The notes under the pieces are model-generated. The model saw only the letters and a list, made by a program, of their open reading frames with translations, was not told the DNA's origin and ran no database searches. A DNA stretch of 64,000 nucleotides from NCBI GenBank assembly GCA_913055905.1, contig CAJXLB010000004.1:1-64000 (forward strand). The letters run 5' to 3'. This stretch comes from an uncultured Winogradskyella sp. (GTDB taxonomy: Bacteria; Bacteroidota; Bacteroidia; Flavobacteriales; Flavobacteriaceae). The translations under genes and the position numbers were made by a program. Numbering within the stretch: position 1 is the stretch's first letter; the number at the start of each line of letters is the position of its first letter. Below, in pieces: positions 42,744 to 49,970 of the stretch.

Positions 42744-43542
42744 GGCCATAATTTTTAGCTTGCTTATGCTTTTTTGCCTTGATGGGATTGCACAACGAAT
42801 AGAGCTCAAAGGTCAATTAATAGCAAAGGAAGACACAGAGGGTCTGCACATACTCAACAAGACAGCTTTTAAATACGATATTTCCACAGAAACAGGACAA
42901 TTTACCATACCTGCGCAAGAAAACGATACCATTGTTATCTCAGGACTTAAATATGAGAAGAAGGAAATTATTATTACACAATCCGATATAAAAAAAGGAG
43001 TCCTCAATGTTAAATTGGTTGAGAAAATCAATCAGTTAGACGAAGTCATAGTCGGAAGGATTTTCACAGGAAGTCTTGAGTCAGATTTAGAAAATACAGA
43101 TGCCAAACCGCCCATAAACTTTTACGATTTGGGTTTGCCTGGAAGTACCAAATTGCCCATGACCCAAAATGAGCGCAGGTTGTTAGATGCAGATGGCGGA
43201 CCAACAGCCTCAATAATGGGAGGTCCATTTGGTGGTGGTATGGGTGTAAATTTGCACAAATTGTTAAATACAATAAGCGGTAGAACTAAAAAACTTAAAG
43301 CTATAGTAGCACTAGATAATAAAGATAAATGCACAGAACGTTTGAGGCGCGAGTACCAATCAATTCTTTTTGAAAACGATAATCTAAAGGAAAATTATAG
43401 AACTGAATTCTTTCTATTTGCACAAGAATCAGAAGGGTTTCTTGCCATGTGTCAGAGAAAAAATGATATAGAGGCCATAGATTTTCTAAAACGTAAATTA
43501 ACCGAATATAAACAACGGAAAACGGCTTCAGGCAAAAACTAA
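42730..43542 (+). CDS. Secreted carboxypeptidase-regulatory-like domain protein (copy 2)
   Basis: A 270-residue paralog of the preceding gene, with signal peptide (MKGIKAIIFSLLMLFCLDGIAQ), regulatory domain (IELKGQLIAKEDTEGLHILNKTAFK, DTIVISGLKYEKKEIII, INQLDEVIVG) and a Gly-Pro-rich linker (TASIMGGPFGGGMGVNLHKLL). Translation starts with GTG at 42730, inside the last codons of copy 1, so it is coupled. A tandem duplication is the likely origin. Function unknown; probably periplasmic. Confidence 0.86.
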   Translation: MKGIKAIIFSLLMLFCLDGIAQRIELKGQLIAKEDTEGLHILNKTAFKYDISTETGQFTIPAQENDTIVISGLKYEKKEIIITQSDIKKGVLNVKLVEKINQLDEVIVGRIFTGSLESDLENTDAKPPINFYDLGLPGSTKLPMTQNERRLLDADGGPTASIMGGPFGGGMGVNLHKLLNTISGRTKKLKAIVALDNKDKCTERLRREYQSILFENDNLKENYRTEFFLFAQESEGFLAMCQRKNDIEAIDFLKRKLTEYKQRKTASGKN

Positions 43543-43587
43543 ATTTGGAATCATTATTGTGTAGCCTTCATTAAAAATTTAAAGAAG

Positions 43588-44085
43588 ATGAAATATTATT
43601 TACTCATTTTATTTTTCCCAATACTTCTTGGCCTGCAAGCGGCACACGAGTATTATGTGAGTGTCACCACGGTTACTTATGTAGAAGAGCAAGAGGCCGT
43701 TCAGATCATAAGCCAAATTTTTATTGACGATTTTGAAAAGGCTCTCAGGGAGCGCTACAATAGCGAGATAACGCTTGCCGTAAAAAATGAATCAGAATCC
43801 GTTGATTCGCTTATGGACCGTTACCTAAAGGCTAAACTGAGACTATGGATTAATGGTAAGGAAGTTGAATTTAAGTTTCTAGGCAAAGAATACAAAGATG
43901 ATATTGCCTATTGTTATCTAGAGATTTTGGGTGTCTCAGATATAAAGTCGATTTCTATGAAAAATGAGATACTCTTAGATGTATTTGAGACTCAGCAGAA
44001 TATCGCTAGGTTTAAGGTATTGGATAAAAACAAGAGTTTTCTTTTGGTCAGGGATAGTGCAGAATGCATGTTAAACTTTGATTAA
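43588..44085 (+). CDS. DUF6702 family secreted protein
   Basis: A 165-residue protein with a Sec signal (MKYYLLILFFPILLGLQA) directly followed by AHEYYVSVTTVTYVEEQEAVQIISQIFIDDFEKAL, the hallmark of the DUF6702 family found beside M1 peptidases in flavobacteria. The remainder alternates strands and helices (YLKAKLRLWINGKEVEF, AYCYLEILGVSDIKSISMKNEIL). Role unknown. Nearby genes suggest an accessory to the M1 aminopeptidase; this is inferred from neighbourhood only. Confidence 0.88.
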   Translation: MKYYLLILFFPILLGLQAAHEYYVSVTTVTYVEEQEAVQIISQIFIDDFEKALRERYNSEITLAVKNESESVDSLMDRYLKAKLRLWINGKEVEFKFLGKEYKDDIAYCYLEILGVSDIKSISMKNEILLDVFETQQNIARFKVLDKNKSFLLVRDSAECMLNFD

Positions 44086-44151
44086 AAAGATTTGTAAGCA
44101 AAGCTAATTTCCTATTTTAGGCATCATTTTATTCAACTCTAATTAATTATA

Positions 44152-46458
44152 ATGAAACTATTAAAGTACGCAATTTTCAGTGCCTTCTTTATCACCTCAA
44201 GCATCATAGCCCAAAACGATACCGCACCAGAAAGAAAGCCTGGCCATACTAACCAGAATAAATTTAAGCAACTTTACGATGAGTTTGCAACGCCAAACAT
44301 GTTCCGAACAGGCTCAGGCGCACCAGGACCTGCTTATTACCAGCAGCAGGCGGATTATAAAATGGATATTGAGATTGATGATGAGAATGCGAGATTATAC
44401 GGAGATGAAATCATTACCTACACCAACAATTCACCAGACGTTTTAAATTATTTGTGGGTACAGCTTGACCAAAATATGAGGGCAAGAGACAGTAAGACAC
44501 CACTGATAAATAGTTCTGGAATTAGTCCTGCAACAACAGCCTCTAGAGCGGTGCGTTCATACCTAAAGGAATCTTTTGATGGTGGATTCAATATTGAACA
44601 CGTCAAGGATATCAACAATAAAGATCTGCCCTATACCATTAATAGAACGATGATGCGTGTAGAGCTACCAGAACCGATGAAGACAGGCGATAAATTTTCC
44701 TTCAAAATTAAGTGGTGGTATAACATCAATGACCACGTAAAAGATGGAGGTCGCTCTGGTTATGAGTATTTTGAAGAAAATGACAACAGAATTTACGTGA
44801 TGGCGCAGTTTTATCCACGTATGGCAGTGTACAATGACGTGGAAGGCTGGCAGAACTCTCAATTTTGGGGTCGCGATGAATTTGCCCTTCCTTTCGGAAA
44901 TTTTGATGTTAATATTACTGTGCCAGCAGACCATATCCTAGATGGTACAGGTTATCTTACCAACAGGGAAGAGGTTTTTTCCAAGGAAATGATGAAACGG
45001 TACAACAAAGCCAAGAAGTCCTTTGATAAACCCGTAATGATTGTGACTGAAGAGGAGGCTAGAAAAACAGAAAAAACCAAAAGTAAGGATAAGAAAACAT
45101 GGAAGCTATCTGCGCAAATGGTAAGAGATTTTGGTTTCGCCACCTCAAGAAAATTTATTTGGGATATGATGGCTGTTAAGCTAGACTCTAAAGAGGTTAT
45201 GGCGGTGTCCCTATATTCCAAAGAAGGTAACCCTTTGTGGGAACAATGGTCAACACGAACCGTAGCGAGTACCCTTAAAACCTATTCGCGAATGACATTT
45301 GACTATCCATACCATAAGGCTATTTCTGTGCACGCGCCTATGGGAATGGAATATCCTATGATCTGTTACAATTTTGGGCGACCAGATGAAAATGGCAATT
45401 ACTCTGATAGAACTAAGTTTGGGATGATAGGCGTTATCATACATGAAGTTGGTCACAATTGGTTCCCAATGATTATTAATAGTGATGAACGCCAATGGAC
45501 CTGGATGGACGAAGGCTTAAACACTTTTGTGCAATATGTGGCAGAACAAGATTTTGGAGAATGGAATCCTTCCGCCTTGTCTCCGGGAATGACCAAATAC
45601 CCTTCACGTCGTGGGCCTGCCAAAAATATAGTGCGATATATGGGCGGTGATCAGGACTTTATTGCTCCAATAATGACTAAGGGACTAAACACGTATCAAT
45701 TTGGAAGTAATGCTTATGCCAAGCCTGCGACAGGATTGAATATTTTGCGTGAAACCATTATGGGAAGGGAGCTTTTCGATTATGCATTTAAGGAGTATGC
45801 CAATCGTTGGAAATTTAAGCACCCAACGCCTGAGGATTTTTTCAGAACGATGGAAGATGCCTCAGCTGTTGATTTGGATTGGTTTTGGAGAGGTTGGTTC
45901 TACACCACGGATTACACCGATATTGGCGTAAAGGAAGTTAAGAAGTACATTGTTACAAGCAAGCCTAATGAAAATGGCAAGCGTTTAGCAGAGCGTTACA
46001 AGCGATTTGGAATAGACCCAGACGATATCGTTTATTTTGTTGCCGAAGGTGAAGAAGGTTATGAAGAAGCTATGAATAACCCTGAGGCTCTCGAAAATTT
46101 ACCAACGGTTAAGGAATATATTATGGACAACCTTACGCCAGATGAGCGTAAAGAACTTAAATCGACTCCAAAATATTTTTATGAGGTTACGTTTGAAAAG
46201 CCAGGAGGATTGGTTATGCCTTTAATTGTAGAGTACAAATATGCTGATGGCACAAGGGAGAAAATAACCTATCCTGCCCAAATTTGGAGGCTTAACGATA
46301 AAGAGGTTAGCCGAGCCATTGCTAGCGATAAGGAAATCATAGCTATAAACGTTGATCCTGATTTTGAAACAGCAGATGTAGATACCTCTAACAACTCATG
46401 GCCAAGGCAAGTCCAAGAGAGTCAGTTTGATCGTTTTAAGAATAGTGTTAAAGACTAA
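44152..46458 (+). CDS. M1-family aminopeptidase
   Basis: Zinc metallopeptidase of the M1 family, exported. The 768 residues have a signal peptide (MKLLKYAIFSAFFITSSIIAQ) and the zinc site HEVGHNWF with His431, Glu432, His435 and Glu454 in WMDEGLNTF: exactly HEXXH-x18-E. Upstream of the site, MGMEYPMICY replaces the usual GAMEN exopeptidase motif with GMEYP, as in the M1 members of this flavobacterial group, so strict aminopeptidase activity is not certain. It is last in a unit with two regulatory-domain paralogs and DUF6702, and is followed by a strong terminator. Confidence 0.93.
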   Translation: MKLLKYAIFSAFFITSSIIAQNDTAPERKPGHTNQNKFKQLYDEFATPNMFRTGSGAPGPAYYQQQADYKMDIEIDDENARLYGDEIITYTNNSPDVLNYLWVQLDQNMRARDSKTPLINSSGISPATTASRAVRSYLKESFDGGFNIEHVKDINNKDLPYTINRTMMRVELPEPMKTGDKFSFKIKWWYNINDHVKDGGRSGYEYFEENDNRIYVMAQFYPRMAVYNDVEGWQNSQFWGRDEFALPFGNFDVNITVPADHILDGTGYLTNREEVFSKEMMKRYNKAKKSFDKPVMIVTEEEARKTEKTKSKDKKTWKLSAQMVRDFGFATSRKFIWDMMAVKLDSKEVMAVSLYSKEGNPLWEQWSTRTVASTLKTYSRMTFDYPYHKAISVHAPMGMEYPMICYNFGRPDENGNYSDRTKFGMIGVIIHEVGHNWFPMIINSDERQWTWMDEGLNTFVQYVAEQDFGEWNPSALSPGMTKYPSRRGPAKNIVRYMGGDQDFIAPIMTKGLNTYQFGSNAYAKPATGLNILRETIMGRELFDYAFKEYANRWKFKHPTPEDFFRTMEDASAVDLDWFWRGWFYTTDYTDIGVKEVKKYIVTSKPNENGKRLAERYKRFGIDPDDIVYFVAEGEEGYEEAMNNPEALENLPTVKEYIMDNLTPDERKELKSTPKYFYEVTFEKPGGLVMPLIVEYKYADGTREKITYPAQIWRLNDKEVSRAIASDKEIIAINVDPDFETADVDTSNNSWPRQVQESQFDRFKNSVKD

Positions 46459-46462
46459 TTTT

Positions 46463-46494
46463 AAAAAAGCCAACTCCAAAAAGTTGGCTTTTTT
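46463..46494. terminator. Terminator of the M1 peptidase unit
   Basis: The 12-bp stem core agccaact/agttggct extends with A/T pairs (46464-46475 with 46482-46493) with a 6-nt loop and T-run. It shares its stem core with the nqr terminator at 31843-31873. Confidence 0.82.
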
Positions 46495-46511
46495 TATAAC
46501 CAAAGTCACTC

Positions 46512-46519
46512 TATATTTG
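46512..46519 (+). promoter_or_regulatory. -7 promoter box of tatA (TATATTTG) 4 nt from the start codon
   Basis: Exact TAnnTTTG match ending 4 nt before the GTG start at 46524. The same 4-nt spacing is seen at 32863-32870, so both mRNAs are predicted to be leaderless. Confidence 0.55.
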
Positions 46520-46523
46520 CAAC

Positions 46524-46820
46524 GTGATTCACATAACAACAATATTATTCATAGGTGGTACAGAAATAGTATTTATACTGTTTATTGTAGTATTGGTATT
46601 TGGAGCAGATAAAATACCAGACATCGCTCGCGGCCTGGGTAAAGGGATGCGTGCTCTAAAGGATGCTACCAACGATATCAAACACGAAGTGACCAAAAGT
46701 GCTCAAGAAAATAATCTTATGGACACCGATGGTGTAGCCAAGAATATTGAGCAAGAGCTTAATGAAGTGAAGGACGAGATTGAAGATTTCTCGGGTTCCA
46801 TTAAGCGTAAAATGAAGTAA
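46524..46820 (+). CDS. tatA: Twin-arginine translocase subunit TatA/TatE
   Basis: Pore-forming subunit of the Tat pathway that exports folded proteins. The 98 residues show the classical layout: short periplasmic N-terminus, one membrane helix (about 8-26, with GGTEIVFILFIVVLVFG), a hinge, then an amphipathic helix ADKIPDIARGLGKGMRALKDA, and a charged C-terminal tail. The start is GTG at 46524; no ATG is available before the membrane helix. No tatC in the window. It ends with no gap against the convergent O-methyltransferase gene (46821). Confidence 0.92.
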   Translation: MIHITTILFIGGTEIVFILFIVVLVFGADKIPDIARGLGKGMRALKDATNDIKHEVTKSAQENNLMDTDGVAKNIEQELNEVKDEIEDFSGSIKRKMK

Positions 46821-47462
46821 TTATCGCTTTCGGCTAATGGTTAAGCCGTCTCGTACGGGAAGTATAACAGATTCTACGCGCTTGTCGTTTTTAAGTAAGG
46901 TATTATAATCCAAAACAGCTTTTGTGGACACATCTTTTGCTTCCAAAGGCTGCGTTACCTTTCCATGCCATAACACATTATCGGATAAGAGAATACCACC
47001 TGAATTTAGTTTGTCTATGGTAAGCTCAAAATAGTTCGGGTAATTTGGTTTATCTGCGTCTATAAAAATAAGATCATAGGTTTTATCAAGCTGAGGTATA
47101 ATGTCTAGGGCATTTCCTGTATGTTGATGAATTCTTGAGCCGTGGCCAGACTTATTAAAATACTTTCTTTGAAAGTCTGTTAATTCCTCATTGATGTCTA
47201 TAGTGTCAATACTGCCATCTGGTGATAAACCTTCTGCCAAGCATAAGGTGGCGTAGCCTGTAAACGTACCAATTTCTAGTATGGATTTTGGTCTAACAAG
47301 TTTAGAGAGCATACTCAAAACCCTACCTTGGTAAGGACCGCTAAGCATTATAGGTTGTAATACCTTTTGATAGGTCTCTCGTGTAAGTTCTTGAAGTAAT
47401 TCTGGTTCGCTCTCCGAATGCGATACAATGTACTGGTCTAAATTCTCCGGTAAAAAATACAT
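46821..47462 (-). CDS. O-methyltransferase (catechol/caffeoyl-CoA type)
   Basis: Class I SAM-dependent O-methyltransferase of the Methyltransf_3 family. The 213 residues include ILEIGTFTGYATLCLAEGL (SAM loop), DTIDINEEL and LIFIDADKPNYPNYFEL with the divalent-metal Asp residues, and ILLSDNVLWHGKV. Typical substrates of this family are catechol-like. It is the last gene of the kynurenine operon and overlaps the ACMSD stop (TAATG). Acting on a hydroxylated intermediate such as 3-hydroxyanthranilate or 3-hydroxykynurenine is a hypothesis; generic O-methyltransferase activity is the safe reading. Confidence 0.9.
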   Translation of the reverse strand: MYFLPENLDQYIVSHSESEPELLQELTRETYQKVLQPIMLSGPYQGRVLSMLSKLVRPKSILEIGTFTGYATLCLAEGLSPDGSIDTIDINEELTDFQRKYFNKSGHGSRIHQHTGNALDIIPQLDKTYDLIFIDADKPNYPNYFELTIDKLNSGGILLSDNVLWHGKVTQPLEAKDVSTKAVLDYNTLLKNDKRVESVILPVRDGLTISRKR

Positions 47463-48547
47463 TAACCAATAATTCTGTTCACCAATTTTGTTTTGGCCTC
47501 TTCGTCATCACCACACAGCCATTGTATCACATTGTCTTCCCAAATCTCGCCCTTTTCTTGTTCGGTAATGATTTTGCGTTCTATAGCCAGATCCAAAATT
47601 TTACCTGGATAGGAAGATTGCTTAACGCTCTCCATCTCACCAAGAGGATAAGGGTCGTCAAGTCCCATCAATACTTGTTTGGAGGTGTGGTTTCTAATTA
47701 ATAAGTCCAGACTATTTGTGTCGTGTACCAGCGTGTCAAAAAAGATATTTTTGTGTCCAACGGCCTTTCGCGGATGTACCTTGCCTTCAAATAAGTCGGG
47801 TCGGCCATCAAAACCTTGAATTCTTCGGCCTAGATTGATTTGGGCCAATTGACCACCATGCGCAAAGCAAACGCGCATGTTTTTATATTTTTCGTAATAG
47901 CCGTTTAGAGTTAAGAAATGATAAGCATCGGCACATTGCGCTAACATCCAAATTAAATGGAACCGCCAAGACGTATTTTCGAGCTTTATAAATTTTTCAC
48001 CATCATAAGGATGGATTTCCACGGCCAGGTTATACTGGTCTGCTAGTTCAAAAATAGGTTCGTTTTCTTCGTCAAAAATACAGCGCCAGGTTCCTATGGT
48101 ATCCATGTAGTGTGTAGGTAAGCACAATAATTGCATTCCTAGAACTTCAACACAACGCTCAATTTCCCAACACGCGCCTCTAACAAAACCTGGATGTACG
48201 ACAAAACCACAGGTGAATTTACTGGGATTATCATGCTGAATCCTAGCATTGAAATCATTTTGAAACCTAAGGGCTTGTTTCATTTCTTCCAATCGAAGGC
48301 CGTTACCATAAAGCTGCGATAGGTTAAGCACCACAGCATGGTCTATTTTAAAATGCTCCATCCATTCCAGCTTTTCATTAAGAAAAAAACTGGAGTCGGT
48401 TATGGGACGATTCCAATCCTTTTGGAGCATGAATTTACGGTCTTTATCTACCCAGAAAATACCTTTGTCCCTCATAAAATCAGGGATTTCCTCTGGATAG
48501 GGAAGTAGGTGCGAATGACCGTTAATTCTAAGTTTTTTCTTAGTCAT
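47462..48547 (-). CDS. 2-amino-3-carboxymuconate-6-semialdehyde decarboxylase (ACMSD-like amidohydrolase)
   Basis: Zinc-dependent decarboxylase of the amidohydrolase superfamily that converts ACMS, the unstable ring-opening product of 3-hydroxyanthranilate, to 2-aminomuconate semialdehyde, steering flux away from quinolinate. The 361 residues have the N-terminal metal motif NGHSHLLPYPE (His11, His13), CGFVVHPGF, NLAVEIHPYDGEKF, CFAHGGQLAQINLGRR and LMGLDDPYPLGE (late metal Asp). Operon context with the dioxygenase (overlap 8 bp) and the kynurenine genes makes the assignment strong. ATG start at 48547. Confidence 0.92.
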   Translation of the reverse strand: MTKKKLRINGHSHLLPYPEEIPDFMRDKGIFWVDKDRKFMLQKDWNRPITDSSFFLNEKLEWMEHFKIDHAVVLNLSQLYGNGLRLEEMKQALRFQNDFNARIQHDNPSKFTCGFVVHPGFVRGACWEIERCVEVLGMQLLCLPTHYMDTIGTWRCIFDEENEPIFELADQYNLAVEIHPYDGEKFIKLENTSWRFHLIWMLAQCADAYHFLTLNGYYEKYKNMRVCFAHGGQLAQINLGRRIQGFDGRPDLFEGKVHPRKAVGHKNIFFDTLVHDTNSLDLLIRNHTSKQVLMGLDDPYPLGEMESVKQSSYPGKILDLAIERKIITEQEKGEIWEDNVIQWLCGDDEEAKTKLVNRIIG

Positions 48548-49076
48548 GAACTTGCACTTTTTTGGGAGGCTCCATAATGCTTCCGCAATTTGGACAGGTG
48601 CGTTTATCTAAATCTCCGTAATAGTTATCAAAAATGCTAGGCATATCCGTTTCAATATTCTCTAAAGTGAAATCTTCTTCGTAGAGCTTGGTCGAACAGT
48701 TTTCACAAAACCACATCAAAGCATCTTTAACCCCTTCATCCCTTGGGTATTCTATCACTAAACCAACAGTATTTGCTCCGCGCTGTGGCGAGTGTGGTAC
48801 TTTTGGTGGCAATAAGAATATCTCTCCTTCCTTGATTGTGATGTCTTTAGGCTTACCGTCTTCAATTACCTTTAATACGATATCGCCTTCAATTTGATAG
48901 AAAAACTCTGGAGTCTCATTGTAGTGGTAATCTTTTCGGCTGTTAGGTCCGCCAACCACCATAACAATAAAATCACCGTCTTTCCAGACTACCTTATTGC
49001 CAACAGGCGGCTTTAATAAATGACGGTTGTCTTCAATCCAAGATTTAAAATTGATGGGTGGATAGATTTTACTCAT
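48540..49076 (-). CDS. 3-hydroxyanthranilate 3,4-dioxygenase
   Basis: Fe(II) extradiol-type dioxygenase opening the ring of 3-hydroxyanthranilate to ACMS. The 178 residues match bacterial HAAO. The iron ligands are at the canonical positions His51, Glu57 and His95 (DYHYNETPEFFY and PKVPHSPQRG). The bacterial-type C-terminal rubredoxin-like site is intact, with Cys124/Cys127 (FCENC) and Cys161/Cys164 (CPNC). It starts 30 nt after the SDR stop and overlaps ACMSD by 8 nt. Confidence 0.96.
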   Translation of the reverse strand: MSKIYPPINFKSWIEDNRHLLKPPVGNKVVWKDGDFIVMVVGGPNSRKDYHYNETPEFFYQIEGDIVLKVIEDGKPKDITIKEGEIFLLPPKVPHSPQRGANTVGLVIEYPRDEGVKDALMWFCENCSTKLYEEDFTLENIETDMPSIFDNYYGDLDKRTCPNCGSIMEPPKKVQVHD

Positions 49077-49106
49077 GTTGTTTTATTTAATTGAACTTGT
49101 CTAAAG

Positions 49107-49877
49107 TTACAAAGATTTTGTACGTCCACCATCAACAGGAAGATTTATTCCGTTGATGTAAGCTGCCGATTCACTGGCTAAAAATGTGATGGCCGCAGCT
49201 GTTTCTTCTGGTTTTGCAAAACGCTTGGCTGGTACGTATGATTTCATCAATTCTGCCATGTCTTTTTCCGACATATTTTCGCGTTGAGCTTTCACCTTAA
49301 TAATTTGGTCCAATCGTGCCGTATCCGTAAATCCTGGTAGTACGTTGTTTACCGTTATTCCATATTCACCTAATTCTCCAGCCAACGTCTTTGCCCAATT
49401 GGCTACCGCATTACGTATGGTATTGCTAACGCCTAAGCCGGGAATCGGTTCTTTTACTGAAGTTGAAATAACATTAATAATCCTTCCAAAGCCTTCAGTT
49501 TTCATAAAAGGTAAGCAATGCTGCACCAATATTTGATTGCAGACCACGTGCATTTTAAACGCATTAATAAATTCATCCGTAGAAGCGGTATGAATCAAGC
49601 CACTTTTAGGACCACCAGTATTATTTATTAGGATATGGTAGTTTCCCTTAGATCCCAATTGATGTTTTAAAGTATCGGGATTTGAAAAATCGGCAACAAT
49701 ATAGTCGTGACTTCCATGCGAAGGCAATTCACTTAATACCGCCTTAAGACGTTCTTCGTTTCTGGCCAGTAATGTGATGTTAACTCCTTCTTCAGCTAAA
49801 GCCAATGCCGTAGCTTTACCAATGCCTTGTGTGCTGCCACAAACCAGGGCGTTTTTGTCGTTTAAGTTTAAGTTCAT
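49107..49877 (-). CDS. Atypical short-chain dehydrogenase/reductase in the kynurenine operon
   Basis: A 256-residue SDR-fold protein. The cofactor loop CGSTQGIGKATALALAEEG (13-31) and NNTGG (85-89) are near canonical, and the C-terminal LPGFTDTARLD and INLPVDGGR follow the family. The catalytic Tyr-x-x-x-Lys is missing: at its place stands S151-N-T-I-R155 (in GVSNTIRNAVANWAK). A large subgroup of SDRs has this SNxxR form, so it is a stable variant and not a recent mutation. Its reaction is unknown; it may act on a kynurenine-pathway intermediate or be structural. Flanked by ALDH upstream and HAAO downstream. Confidence 0.88.
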   Translation of the reverse strand: MNLNLNDKNALVCGSTQGIGKATALALAEEGVNITLLARNEERLKAVLSELPSHGSHDYIVADFSNPDTLKHQLGSKGNYHILINNTGGPKSGLIHTASTDEFINAFKMHVVCNQILVQHCLPFMKTEGFGRIINVISTSVKEPIPGLGVSNTIRNAVANWAKTLAGELGEYGITVNNVLPGFTDTARLDQIIKVKAQRENMSEKDMAELMKSYVPAKRFAKPEETAAAITFLASESAAYINGINLPVDGGRTKSL

Positions 49878-49883
49878 TTTTTT

Positions 49884-49970
49884 CTCATTCTGAATTTGAT
49901 CCAGAATTTTTTTTCGGTTAATTCAAATTATAATGAGATGCTGAAATTAATTCAGCATGACATCAAGTCG
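49884..49970. repeat. REP-like palindromic intergenic repeat
   Basis: Two palindromes in one 90-bp gap: ttctg/cagaa (49888-49892 with 49902-49906, inside CATTCTGAATTTGATCCAGAA) and a perfect 8-bp stem atgctgaa/ttcagcat (49938-49945 with 49951-49958) followed by GACATCAAGTCGTCA. Sequences of the type ctgaattt-gat-cag and ctgaa-ttcag followed by gac recur in flavobacterial intergenic regions by my memory. It lies within the kynurenine operon between ALDH and SDR. Confidence 0.55.

Noticed and set aside
31848..46493. The identical hairpin core agccaact/agttggct after nqrF (31848-31866) and after the M1 peptidase gene (46468-46489) as a mobile repeat.
   Set aside because: Both are standard terminators with A/T flanks; an 8-bp stem in common is easily explained by convergent terminator sequence.
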